Part shown: piece by piece, positions 8,687-20,472 of the stretch
How positions within the stretch are numbered: the stretch's first letter is position 1
Layout of the letters: each line of letters opens with the position of its first letter
Assembly (NCBI GenBank): GCA_022511225.1
Contig: JAFLRZ010000001.1
Coordinates: forward strand, 62,001 to 126,000
DNA: 64,000 nt
DNA from: Eubacterium sp.
GTDB lineage: Bacteria > Bacillota > Clostridia > Oscillospirales > Acutalibacteraceae
Direction of reading: 5' to 3'
Program-made: the position numbers and the translations under genes
Notes under the pieces: model-generated
What the model was told of the DNA's origin: nothing
What the model saw: the letters and a program-made list of their open reading frames with translations, nothing else
Databases searched by the model: none

Positions 8687-9725
8687 ACGATACCTCCACG
8701 GAGTTCAAAAGCAATTTTGCAATAACCTCTTCAAGAACTATTTTTTCATTAATAGAGGTGCTTTTAAGCTGAATGTCGGCATTGATACAAATATCAATAG
8801 CCCTGCGAAGCTGATTTTCCGAATAAACAGAGCTGTCACGGTTTGCATTTCTAAGCAGAAAATCTCTGCCGCGATAGTTGAAATAATTTCCGACATCGTT
8901 GTATGCCTGACCTGCTGTCTTGGCGCACTTTACTCTGTACGAAGTAACAAACGTACTGCAAATTTCAGAAAGAATATCATTTGCTTTGATTTTGTTATCA
9001 AGAAGATAGTTAAGAATATCATAGGCACGCTTTGCGTCGTTTCGTGAAACGGCGGAAGATATATCATATATTCTTGCTTCAAAGCTTCTTGTTGCCATAT
9101 TGTCGATTACTTCCTTCGTAATCTCTTCACCATTAACAAAGCTGCAAAGCTTATCAAGCTCGTTAAGAAGTGTTTTAAGGTCATTTCCGCATACAGATAT
9201 AAGATACCTTGCGTTAGACTGTGTCAGCAAGGTATTGCGTTTTTTTGCACCGCTTATAAGAAGCTTTACGACATCGCTTTCAGTTCGCTTTTGCATTTTA
9301 ACTACAACGCCTGCTGAATTAAAAGCCTTTTCTAAAATTTGTAGGTACTTTGATTTATTTTCAGGGGTGTATTCAATAAACGCAAGAATAAAAATCGTGC
9401 TTTCAGGCAAATCGGATATATATTCTTTTATTGCCTCGGCAGATGCTTTAGTTTTATCGGCAGGAAAATCACGGACAACAACAAGGTTATATTCGCTCAT
9501 CATAGGGAGCATTTCCGCATCCTTGAACGCATCTTCTATATCAATCTTATCGCCCTCGTGCATATGAAGATTAAACGATTCAAAAGCGGGGTCAACAGTA
9601 CTTGAGATTATCTTTGAAAGATAGAAATTTTTTAAGTACGGCTCATCACCGTAAATAAAATATGCATTTGAAAAATTACCGCTTTTTATATGAGCCTTAA
9701 GCTCCTGCTCATTATATTCAGCCAT
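8679..9725 (-). CDS. holA: DNA polymerase III subunit delta
   Basis: The 348-residue delta subunit opens the sliding clamp in the clamp-loader complex. It begins with an AAA-like segment (AYFIYGDEPYLKNFYLSKII), continues with helical regions (CGNDLKTLLNELDKLCSFV) and ends in the typical C-terminal helical collar. I choose the ATG at 9725 (MAEYNEQELK). It overlaps the comEC stop by 8 bp and has AGAGG upstream, though with long spacing. A longer frame starting at 9779 adds residues foreign to the family. Confidence 0.93.
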   Translation of the reverse strand: MAEYNEQELKAHIKSGNFSNAYFIYGDEPYLKNFYLSKIISSTVDPAFESFNLHMHEGDKIDIEDAFKDAEMLPMMSEYNLVVVRDFPADKTKASAEAIKEYISDLPESTIFILAFIEYTPENKSKYLQILEKAFNSAGVVVKMQKRTESDVVKLLISGAKKRNTLLTQSNARYLISVCGNDLKTLLNELDKLCSFVNGEEITKEVIDNMATRSFEARIYDISSAVSRNDAKRAYDILNYLLDNKIKANDILSEICSTFVTSYRVKCAKTAGQAYNDVGNYFNYRGRDFLLRNANRDSSVYSENQLRRAIDICINADIQLKSTSINEKIVLEEVIAKLLLNSVEVSYA

Positions 9726-11652
9726 ATCTGTATCTAACCTCTCTGCCGTATCTGTAATACAGCACAATGTCATTATCAAGCTGAGAGAGTGACTTTCCGC
9801 TCAGCATTATATCGTTAATTATAACATCCTTTTCATATATTTTAAAGCAGTTATCAAAAATAGTTATGGTAATCCACTCATCTGCAAGACTTACAGTTAT
9901 TTTATCGTCAAGCTGATAAGGTAAATCATTAACACTGTCTAAATCAATAACTGAGTAAAATTTTTCGTTAACAGGATCTCTGTACGCATCACAGGAGATG
10001 AGTGCACACTGCTTGCGTTTATTTTCATTAAGCAGTGCTTTGGCATCTCTGTAGTCATCAATATTTATTCCGACAACCGTATCACTGCTTGTTATGATAA
10101 TTCCACCGGAGCTCAGGCAATTAACGGTTACAGTTGTCTTATTATCATATACTGAAAATGATGATGAAAGTAAAATCATTATTGCAGTAACCAAGGAAAT
10201 TATTTTTACTGAAGCTGTCTTATTTATAATCAGTAACGCTCCTATGAAAATTAGTATAAGGGCAGATGCTATAAGAAGATAATTGTCCTTTGCAGACAAC
10301 TGCATCCAATAAAAAGAACCGGCAAAGACGTCTGTTATTCTTATCATAGAGCCAAGTGACAAATCTGCGATATATGATGGTACAAACGCTAAAACTATAC
10401 TTTTACAGAAAATGAGAGTAAGACATAAACATATGAGTGAAATCTCAAGCAACGGAATAATAACACAGTTAATAATTAATCCGACGAGGCTGATAAAATC
10501 AAAATACAGGCACATAACAGGCATCATACCAAGTGTTACAGACACAGTTAAGAAAACGGTATCTAAAATATATTTTTTCAGCTTCGTTTCAGCGTTATGA
10601 CTTTTCCTTATATTTGGATAAATTACAAGTATTCCAAGCACTGCGCTGACAGATAATGCCGCACCTGCATCAAAGACTGCATACGGATTAAGGCAAAGGA
10701 TAAACGTTGCAATTCCGAGAGAATTAAGTGCATCAGCCTTACTGCTTAAGAGTTTTGAAATGAGCATTACACTAACCATTATTCCTGCCCTTATTGCCGA
10801 TTTTGAAAAATCTGCAACTGCTATGTACGTAAAAAGTGTAATCAGGGTTAAAGGTGTTGCAACAACCTTTGGACAACGCAGAAGCTTAAGAACAAGATAT
10901 ACACTCAGACTGATAATTGCAGTATGAAGTCCCGAAACTGCAACAGTATGAGTAACACCGCAAATTTCGAAATTGTTATAAACCTCATCACTAAGCCTAC
11001 TTGTATCGCCCGTTAGTATCGAAACCGCAAGCGCACCGACATCACCCTCATATCTGTTATACAATTCTGCTTTGATTGCTTGGCTTAAAATAATTAAGTG
11101 ATAGTGCAAGGGCTTACTGTCGGTTTTGGTAACAGTGTAATTATCACTAAGACTTGCTGAAAGATAAATATTGTCAGCATAATATCCATATGAGGAGTAT
11201 GCGTTATCAGCTATGCTATATAGCTTCAAATCACCGATTATATTGTCATAAGGCTCGGCATCAAGCTGTTTCTTCGTGTATAGCAAAACTTTTATATCAC
11301 ATTGTTCACTGTCAAGCTGATTAATTTTTGCAGTATAAGTATAGCTACCGCTGTTATTTTCATTTCCTACAGAGGTGATTGAAAGCGTAGCGGAAGCTTC
11401 CTTATTATCAAGAGCAAGCTGAGGCACAGTAAAGTTTGAATACACAAACGAAAATAAAAGACAAGCAACGGTGCAGCTGCAAAGAATTACAGGAACTACC
11501 TTAGCTTGTCTTATGCTTTTAATTATAAATGATATAACAGTAAGAATTGATAAAATGAGCGCAACGTATTTTACAACTGAAAACGGAATAACATTAACGA
11601 ATAAGAGAGTAATTGCAAAGGAAAAACCGATAAATGCAAATACTCTCTTCAT
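9718..11652 (-). CDS. comEC: ComEC/Rec2 family competence protein with a degenerate C-terminus
   Basis: This 644-residue multi-spanning membrane protein has an N-terminal DUF4131-like part with an extracellular OB-like segment (residues about 90-190). The Competence channel domain follows (GDTSRLSDEVYNNFEICGVTHTVAVSGLHTAIIS and a long run of transmembrane helices). ComEC carries single-stranded DNA across the membrane during transformation. Full-length homologues end in a metallo-beta-lactamase domain with HxHxDH. Here the last 140 residues are beta-rich but show no such motif, so the nuclease-like domain is lost or degenerate. No clear Shine-Dalgarno precedes the ATG; coupling to the upstream beta-galactosidase (5-bp gap) is likely. 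Confidence 0.88.
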   Translation of the reverse strand: MKRVFAFIGFSFAITLLFVNVIPFSVVKYVALILSILTVISFIIKSIRQAKVVPVILCSCTVACLLFSFVYSNFTVPQLALDNKEASATLSITSVGNENNSGSYTYTAKINQLDSEQCDIKVLLYTKKQLDAEPYDNIIGDLKLYSIADNAYSSYGYYADNIYLSASLSDNYTVTKTDSKPLHYHLIILSQAIKAELYNRYEGDVGALAVSILTGDTSRLSDEVYNNFEICGVTHTVAVSGLHTAIISLSVYLVLKLLRCPKVVATPLTLITLFTYIAVADFSKSAIRAGIMVSVMLISKLLSSKADALNSLGIATFILCLNPYAVFDAGAALSVSAVLGILVIYPNIRKSHNAETKLKKYILDTVFLTVSVTLGMMPVMCLYFDFISLVGLIINCVIIPLLEISLICLCLTLIFCKSIVLAFVPSYIADLSLGSMIRITDVFAGSFYWMQLSAKDNYLLIASALILIFIGALLIINKTASVKIISLVTAIMILLSSSFSVYDNKTTVTVNCLSSGGIIITSSDTVVGINIDDYRDAKALLNENKRKQCALISCDAYRDPVNEKFYSVIDLDSVNDLPYQLDDKITVSLADEWITITIFDNCFKIYEKDVIINDIMLSGKSLSQLDNDIVLYYRYGREVRYRYG

Positions 11653-11657
11653 AAACG

Positions 11658-14872
<3,215 letters not shown>

Positions 14873-14874
14873 TA

Positions 14875-14903
14875 TAGACAAGCTATAACAAATTTGATAT
14901 AAT
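14875..14903 (+). promoter_or_regulatory. Promoter of the FemAB-like gene
   Basis: TAGACA (14875-14880), a 17-bp spacer and an extended -10 TGaTATAAT (TATAAT at 14898-14903). Its -35 lies 2 bp from the -35 of the divergent beta-galactosidase promoter, so the two must compete or share a regulator. Confidence 0.65.
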
Positions 14904-14938
14904 ATATTGTTGAAATAACAGATAGAAAGAGAATTGAT

Positions 14939-15979
14939 ATGTCAGTTATAAGAGTTAATGAAAATAATCTTGCAGAATACGAAAGCTTTATAAAGAGTCA
15001 TCCGAAGGGACTTTTTCAGCACTCATCAAAATGGGCAAAAGTAAAGAGTGCATGGAAATTTGAAGCAGTTATGCTTAAGGATGAGAGCGGTGAAATCAAG
15101 GGTGCTGCGGCGGCGCTTATCAGAAGCGTACCTGTAATTAAGTATTCACTTATGTACGTCTGCCGCGGCTTTGTATGTGATGAAAATGATTTTGACACTT
15201 TTGACAAACTTTTTAACGCTATGCTCGAAATCGGCAAGGAATACAAGGCATACTGCATAAAAATTGACCCTGAAATTTCAATCGAAAACAAGGCATTTAA
15301 GGAGCATATTTTAGAAAAAGGATTTATTGAACTCAATCCGGGTTGTATGGATTTTGAAAACGTACAACCAAGATTCGTATACTGCTTTGACTATAATAAT
15401 CTCAGCGAAGAAGAGCTTATGCTCACCTTTAAGTCTGACTACAGAAACAGAATAAGAAAAGCGCCTAAAAAGGGTGTTGAAGTAAAAATATGCGGTAAAG
15501 AGGCTCTTGATGATTTTGTAAGAATTATGGGAGAAACCGGAGAGAGAGATGGCTTTTCCACAAGACCGAAGGAATATTTTGCACAGATTCTTGACTGTAT
15601 GACTGATGATGCAAGACTTTATATGGCTTACTATGAGGGCAAGGCAATTGCAGGAACGATTGCAATAAAGTGGGGACAGAACGTTATGAAGTATCAGTAC
15701 GGTGCTTCTTCAAATGCTCACAGAAACGTTTACCCTAACTATGCGCTTCAATGGGCAATGATGCAGTGGGGTATGGAATGCGGCTGCAAGGTTTATGACT
15801 TCGGAGGTATTTCGGGCGACTGCCAGAATCCTGATAATCCTCACTACGGTCTTTGGAGATTCAAGCACGGCTTTGGCGGATATATGAAGGAATTTGTGGG
15901 TGAATTTGATTATGTCATCAATAAGCCTGTATACAAAATGTACAACCTTGCGACTAAAATTCTTGAAAAAATCAGGTAG
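14939..15979 (+). CDS. FemAB/FemX-type peptidoglycan interpeptide bridge transferase
   Basis: This 346-residue protein belongs to the Fem family, which adds amino acids from aminoacyl-tRNA to the stem peptide of lipid II. Two GNAT-like halves are visible. The first has the N-terminal FQHSSKWAKVK and CRGFVC. The second has FKSDYRNRIRKAPKKGVEVKI, MAYYEGKAIAGTIAIKWG, YQYGASSNAHRNVYPNYALQWAMMQWGMECGC and YDFGGISGD. It is followed after 5 bp by an alanine racemase gene, consistent with a joint role in cell-wall peptide synthesis. Which residue it adds is unknown. Confidence 0.88.
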   Translation: MSVIRVNENNLAEYESFIKSHPKGLFQHSSKWAKVKSAWKFEAVMLKDESGEIKGAAAALIRSVPVIKYSLMYVCRGFVCDENDFDTFDKLFNAMLEIGKEYKAYCIKIDPEISIENKAFKEHILEKGFIELNPGCMDFENVQPRFVYCFDYNNLSEEELMLTFKSDYRNRIRKAPKKGVEVKICGKEALDDFVRIMGETGERDGFSTRPKEYFAQILDCMTDDARLYMAYYEGKAIAGTIAIKWGQNVMKYQYGASSNAHRNVYPNYALQWAMMQWGMECGCKVYDFGGISGDCQNPDNPHYGLWRFKHGFGGYMKEFVGEFDYVINKPVYKMYNLATKILEKIR

Positions 15980-15984
15980 ACACA

Positions 15985-17061
15985 ATGAGCAGATACGTTA
16001 TAGATGAAAAGCTGTTAAAAGAGAATATTGAGCTTGTAAAAAATAAGGCAGGCGTTGAGCTTATAGGCGTTGTAAAGGGCAACGGCTATGGCTTCGGTAT
16101 TAAAGAGCTGACCAAAATTCTCAAATCAAGCGGAATAAAGACCTTCGCTGTTACAGAGGTTGACGATATCAAAGACATCAAAGAAGTTATTGATAATGAA
16201 GATATACTCGTAATGCGCTCAACAGGGATTGAGGACGAGGCAAGAATTATTGCTGAAAACGGCTGTATCGCAACAATCGGCTCACTCTGCTCTGCTGAAA
16301 TTATGAACAAGGTATCGGCTTTGCTTGGTGTTAAGACTAAATGCCATCTGAAAATTGATACAGGAATGGGCAGATACGGATTTATGCCGAGCGAGGTTGA
16401 GGATGCAATAAAATGCTATGATTTTGAAAATCTTGAATTTATCGGAGCATACACTCATTTCTCATCAGCTTTTAGAAACGTAGCTCTTACAAAGACTCAG
16501 CTTGCACTGTTTAAGGACACTATGGAACAGATAAAAAAAGCAGGCAAAGAGGTCGGCGTTCTTCACGCAAGCAACTCCCCTGCCCTGTTAAACATTGATG
16601 ACGTTTGTCTTGACAGAGTAAGAATCGGCTCAGCCTTCACGGGCAGAGTGATAACTAATAACACAGCCGTTAAACTCAACCGAATAGGCTCTCTTGAAGC
16701 TGACGTTATTGAGGTAAAGACAGTACCTAAAGGTTATTCAATCGGTTACAACGGACTTTATACAACAAAGCGCGAAACGAAGATTGCAATTGTGCCTATC
16801 GGGCATTATGACGGCTTCGGACTTACTAAAGAAAAGGAAATCGCTGATTTTCATTCTGTGCTTTCACAGTTTAAGAAATACATTAATAAAAAACAGATGT
16901 ACGTAAAAATCAACGGCAGAATGTACAGTGTTATCGGTGAAATCGGACTTAGCCACACTGCTGTCGATGTTACTGACAGTGATGTTAAGGTCGGTGATTT
17001 AGCGAGTGTTGACATTTCGCCACTGATGGTTAATCCGAGAATAAAGAGAATATATAAGTAA
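15985..17061 (+). CDS. alr: Alanine racemase family PLP enzyme
   Basis: This 358-residue fold-type III PLP enzyme interconverts L- and D-alanine for peptidoglycan. The PLP lysine lies in IGVVKGNGYGFG near residue 33. KIDTGMGRYGF and the phosphate-binding HASNSPALL and DRVRIGSAF are present, and the C-terminal catalytic tyrosine region is GYSIGYNGLYTT. The sequence is somewhat divergent, so a broader amino-acid racemase is possible. It is cotranscribed with the Fem-type gene. Its stop codon adjoins the 57-bp repeat. Confidence 0.88.
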   Translation: MSRYVIDEKLLKENIELVKNKAGVELIGVVKGNGYGFGIKELTKILKSSGIKTFAVTEVDDIKDIKEVIDNEDILVMRSTGIEDEARIIAENGCIATIGSLCSAEIMNKVSALLGVKTKCHLKIDTGMGRYGFMPSEVEDAIKCYDFENLEFIGAYTHFSSAFRNVALTKTQLALFKDTMEQIKKAGKEVGVLHASNSPALLNIDDVCLDRVRIGSAFTGRVITNNTAVKLNRIGSLEADVIEVKTVPKGYSIGYNGLYTTKRETKIAIVPIGHYDGFGLTKEKEIADFHSVLSQFKKYINKKQMYVKINGRMYSVIGEIGLSHTAVDVTDSDVKVGDLASVDISPLMVNPRIKRIYK

Positions 17062-17117
17062 GAACCTGCCCTGCCCGTCGCAGGTCAGAACCTTGTTGGC
17101 ACCAACTGACGTCAATA
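17061..17117 (+). repeat. 57-bp structured repeat, left copy
   Basis: This is an inverted copy of 18399-18455 with 53 of 57 bases identical, counted by hand. It contains the small hairpins ACCTGC/GCAGGT and GTTGG/CCAAC and the palindrome TGACGTCA. It begins at the last base of the alr stop codon and is followed by a hairpin terminator. Confidence 0.85.
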
Positions 17118-17122
17118 AACGA

Positions 17123-17151
17123 AGAAGGAATGATTATAAATCATTCCTTCT
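17123..17151. terminator. Bidirectional terminator between alr and the XRE regulator
   Basis: AGAAGGAATGAT pairs with ATCATTCCTTCT around TATAA, between two convergent gene ends. The U-tract is short on both strands. Confidence 0.65.
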
Positions 17152-17157
17152 CTTTGT

Positions 17158-18243
17158 TTAGCCTAATATTTCAAGTATCTCTGCAAATTCGGGTGACGAT
17201 TTGAATTCGTCTGATAACGGGTATCTTTCTGTCATCAAACCTTTAATGCGTGAAGATGCAATAAAGGTACTTCCGAGAGTGTGCTTATCGAATTCTCTGC
17301 CATCAAAGAAATCAGAGTGCATAACGGTTATTCTATCCATTTCATCAAACTGTTTTGCAAGCTGAGCAGATTTTTTCAGGTTTTCTATAGCTTTGGACAT
17401 ATTACCGTTTTCAAAATAAGCACAACCAAGACGACAATATGTGTCCATAATAATGCGCCACATCTTACCATAATTACCGTCATTATAAAAATAATTAGCA
17501 ATATCAATCATTTTTTCATTTGTATCAATAACCAATTTGGTAGGCAGTGCGTAGATATTGTTAAACAAAATATAATGATACAGTCCGTGATACAGACAGC
17601 AAAGCTCTTCTTCAATTGAATTTCTCGAATATTCCTTGCTGTCCGGTCTGTCATAAGGATAAAGATACGAATACACATATTCTTTACTATCCCTCATTGC
17701 GGGCATTTCCTCGATTATTTTCACAACATCATCATAGGTTATACCGCTATCTCCGTAATAAGCTAAGGTTTTGTAGAACATTGCCAAATGCCTTTTCGCC
17801 GACATACGGATTCTGTCATTGGTACAATTTTGCATTATGTTATTATAAATTGAATTAATTTTAAGTACATTCTCTGTGCCCTTAAAATGAAACAGATATG
17901 CCATATATCTTAACTGTACTCTGAAATCATTTGGATAATCATCAATCATTTTCAAAATGAGTTCATTCTTACGTTCATTGTCATTAAGATAATTGTCATA
18001 TTCGTTTATCATAGCCTGAAGTCTTTCTTCATTCTCTGCGCGGTTGACACCGATTAAGTCATCAACAGAAGTGTTGAAAAACTGAGCAAGGTTGACGAGA
18101 GTTTCAATATCGGGAAAGTTTTCGTTCCTCTCCCACTTGCTGATTGCCTGAAAGGATACACCGAGGAAGTCTGCGAGTGCTTCCTGTGTCATATTTCTTT
18201 CAGTGCGTAGCTTTTTTAAGTTTTCGCCTAAATAAATGTTCAT
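17158..18243 (-). CDS. XRE-family transcriptional regulator with helical repeat tail
   Basis: The 361-residue protein has an N-terminal helix-turn-helix (residues about 6-60: LRTERNMTQEALADFLGVSFQAISKWERNENFPDIETL). A long all-helical C-terminal part follows, with TPR-like stretches (CRLGCAYFENGNMSKAIENLKKSAQLAKQF). This layout is common in Clostridial regulators that sense peptides or proteins through a TPR-like domain. The start at 18243 follows AGGTGAT. The gene with its terminators is bracketed by a 57-bp inverted repeat, so it may be an inserted cassette. Target genes are unknown. Confidence 0.85.
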   Translation of the reverse strand: MNIYLGENLKKLRTERNMTQEALADFLGVSFQAISKWERNENFPDIETLVNLAQFFNTSVDDLIGVNRAENEERLQAMINEYDNYLNDNERKNELILKMIDDYPNDFRVQLRYMAYLFHFKGTENVLKINSIYNNIMQNCTNDRIRMSAKRHLAMFYKTLAYYGDSGITYDDVVKIIEEMPAMRDSKEYVYSYLYPYDRPDSKEYSRNSIEEELCCLYHGLYHYILFNNIYALPTKLVIDTNEKMIDIANYFYNDGNYGKMWRIIMDTYCRLGCAYFENGNMSKAIENLKKSAQLAKQFDEMDRITVMHSDFFDGREFDKHTLGSTFIASSRIKGLMTERYPLSDEFKSSPEFAEILEILG

Positions 18244-18364
18244 AATATCACCTTTTTTTGTTTTATTCAACAGCGCTGTTATGATTTTATAGTAACTCAT
18301 ATACTTTGAAAAGACAATAACTGATTTATAGAGAAAATTTCAACCTATCGTAGAAAAATGCAAA

Positions 18365-18392
18365 GCATCGCAGTACCGTTGTACTACGATGC
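18365..18392 (-). terminator. Terminator of the FliB-like gene
   Basis: GCATCGtAGTAC pairs with GTACTgCGATGC around a 4-nt loop. On the minus strand it is followed by TTTGCATTTTT. It lies just beyond the right copy of the 57-bp repeat. Confidence 0.7.
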
Positions 18393-18398
18393 TCATTT

Positions 18399-18455
18399 TA
18401 TTGACGTCAGTTGGTGCCAATAAGGTTCTGACCCGCGACGAACAGGGCAGGTTCT
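18399..18455 (-). repeat. 57-bp structured repeat, right copy
   Basis: This is the inverted partner of 17061-17117. It starts 2 bp from the stop codon of the FliB-like gene and precedes that gene's terminator, the same order (stop, repeat, terminator) as at alr. Confidence 0.85.
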
Positions 18456-18457
18456 TA

Positions 18458-19414
18458 TTATACCAAATATTCTTTTAAGCTTTCTACAGACAGGCATTTT
18501 GCTGATTTGAGAAGATTTTTATATCTGTCCATATTATACTGAGAATGCTCTGTTTCCTTGCTCCAGAGGTGCATTGTCCAGCTATCACTGCCAAAAAAAG
18601 TTGATATCAGAACACCGATAACTGCCATTTTGATTTTAGACAGAACATCATAATCGTAGACTGCCGTAAGAAAATACCTGAAAATGAAATACGATGCAAT
18701 CGTTTCATTAAAAACAGTGTTTTCTATTTTTCTTACCTTATGGTTATTTACCTTTTCTGTCCATTCAGGATTTATCAGTTCAGGATTATGAAAGACATCA
18801 AAGAAGTCGATTTGCTCATTTCCCTCTTTATAATCTTCTAAATCGCTTTGAATTTCTGCACCGTAATCAAGAAGTTCAAGCAGTCTTTCCTTTATATGCT
18901 TATCACGATTTTGGATAATTTCAAAAGCCTTTTTTCTTGCCTTGCAGAGATAAAAATATGTCTGTGCATCAATTTCATTAAGTTCAGGAGGCTCGTCAAT
19001 AAGCTCGTCATTAAAGCTCATAGGCTCTTTAAGGTTAAACATCATATCGGCAGCAACAGGACATGAAAATGATATACCGAGCTCTCTCGTGCCTCCGAAA
19101 TTATTAATAAATCTCGGAAAAGTACGGCAGGTGTACGGTGTATGCTCGCCTCCTATTGCAATGTGCATATCACATAAATTCTCTTTATTGAGAAACGGGC
19201 AACGCTTTTTCTCGGCAAGTCGGAAAATAGTGTTGCCAAATTCGTCTTTATCGAGAACGTTGTCAATCTTATCTCTTATATCACCGCTGAGCGTCATATA
19301 ATAGCGCATTGATTCTTCGTCGGCATCAACCTCCCAACCCTGACAGCAGGAATCGGGACAAGCACCTGCAATGCACTTAAAATCCTTATAAAACGTCGGA
19401 GTTCGCAAAATCAT
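18458..19414 (-). CDS. FliB-like cysteine-cluster protein (flagellin lysine-N-methylase family)
   Basis: This 318-residue protein has the N-terminal cysteine pattern CIAGACPDSCCQGWEV, then CPFL, LCDMH and CRTFPR, which is the hallmark of the YkgJ/FliB-type family. Members next to flagellin genes methylate flagellin lysines, and the cysteines suggest an Fe-S or zinc cluster. No flagellar gene occurs in this window, so the substrate here is open. The start follows GGTGATGAA. The 57-bp repeat and a terminator come after its stop. Confidence 0.75.
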   Translation of the reverse strand: MILRTPTFYKDFKCIAGACPDSCCQGWEVDADEESMRYYMTLSGDIRDKIDNVLDKDEFGNTIFRLAEKKRCPFLNKENLCDMHIAIGGEHTPYTCRTFPRFINNFGGTRELGISFSCPVAADMMFNLKEPMSFNDELIDEPPELNEIDAQTYFYLCKARKKAFEIIQNRDKHIKERLLELLDYGAEIQSDLEDYKEGNEQIDFFDVFHNPELINPEWTEKVNNHKVRKIENTVFNETIASYFIFRYFLTAVYDYDVLSKIKMAVIGVLISTFFGSDSWTMHLWSKETEHSQYNMDRYKNLLKSAKCLSVESLKEYLV

Positions 19415-19471
19415 TTCATCACCATAAAAAATTATGGGACGATATAAAACATCATCCCATATTAATCATAA

Positions 19472-20404
19472 TTAATCGTTATTAAAGAGCGGGGTTGAAA
19501 AATATCTCTCGGCAGTATCAGGAAGCACTGTGACTACAGTTTTGCCCTTGCCGAGCTTTTTTGCAAGCTTTCTTGCTGCCGCAACGTTAGTTCCGCTGCT
19601 GATGCCACACATAAGTCCCTCTAATCTTGCAAGATCCTTTGAGGTTTCGATTGCTTCCTTATCAGAAATTATACAGATGTCATCAAATATATTCTGATTC
19701 AAAATTTTCGGTATTAAGCCGTCACCTATGCCCATCTGATTATGAGTTCCGACTGTACCGCCTGCAAGAATTGCCGCATTTTCAGGCTCTACTGCCCAGA
19801 TGATTATATCAGGATTTTGAGCCTTAAGCACCTCACCGATACCTGTAATCGTACCACCTGTGCCGATACCTGAGCAAAAGCCGTCAATTTTCCCTGCAAC
19901 CTGCTCTAAAATTTCTAAGCCTGTGTGATGCCTATGCACCATAGGATTTGCAGGGTTTTCAAACTGCTGAGGGATAAACACATTTGGATTATCCTCTCGC
20001 ATTTTTAATGCAGTTGCCACACATTCCTCTATGCAGTCGCCTATATTCCCTGCATCGTGCACTGTTATCACTTTAGCACCGTAATGCTCTACAAGAAGTC
20101 TTCTTTCAACGCTTACAGAATCAGGCATAATTATAATAGTTTCATAGCCTTTTACTGCGCCGACAAGTGCAAGTCCTATACCCTGATTACCGCTTGTAGG
20201 CTCAACAATAATCGTGTTTTCATTAATAAGACCTTTTGCCTCAGCGTCACAAATCATATTGTAAGCAGTTCTTGTTTTTATAGAGCCGCCAACGTTAAGT
20301 CCTTCAAATTTCACGTAGATGTCAGCAGAATCATCATCAACCATTTTATTAAGCTTTATCATAGGAGTATGGCCGAGTGCCTCAAGTATATTGTTATAAA
20401 TCAT
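19472..20404 (-). CDS. cysK: Cysteine synthase
   Basis: This 310-residue fold-type II PLP enzyme makes L-cysteine from O-acetylserine and sulfide. The PLP lysine is in GGSIKTRTAYN. The substrate loop is EPTSGNQGIGLA (TSGNQG), the phosphate loop GIGTGGTITGIG, and the C-terminal serine region MCGISSGTNVAAA. I choose the ATG at 20404, three bases after a GAGGTAGT Shine-Dalgarno. It is monocistronic or loosely linked to its leftward neighbours. Confidence 0.95.
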   Translation of the reverse strand: MIYNNILEALGHTPMIKLNKMVDDDSADIYVKFEGLNVGGSIKTRTAYNMICDAEAKGLINENTIIVEPTSGNQGIGLALVGAVKGYETIIIMPDSVSVERRLLVEHYGAKVITVHDAGNIGDCIEECVATALKMREDNPNVFIPQQFENPANPMVHRHHTGLEILEQVAGKIDGFCSGIGTGGTITGIGEVLKAQNPDIIIWAVEPENAAILAGGTVGTHNQMGIGDGLIPKILNQNIFDDICIISDKEAIETSKDLARLEGLMCGISSGTNVAAARKLAKKLGKGKTVVTVLPDTAERYFSTPLFNND

Positions 20405-20472
20405 AATACTACCTCGTTTCAATACCATTATATTTTACAGTATGAAGCATAAAAAGGCAACACAAAATTTTA

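Noticed and set aside
17061-18455. XRE cassette as an insertion sequence
   Set aside because: There is no transposase or recombinase between the inverted repeats, and the repeats are linked to gene ends and terminators; kept only as an unexplained repeat pair.
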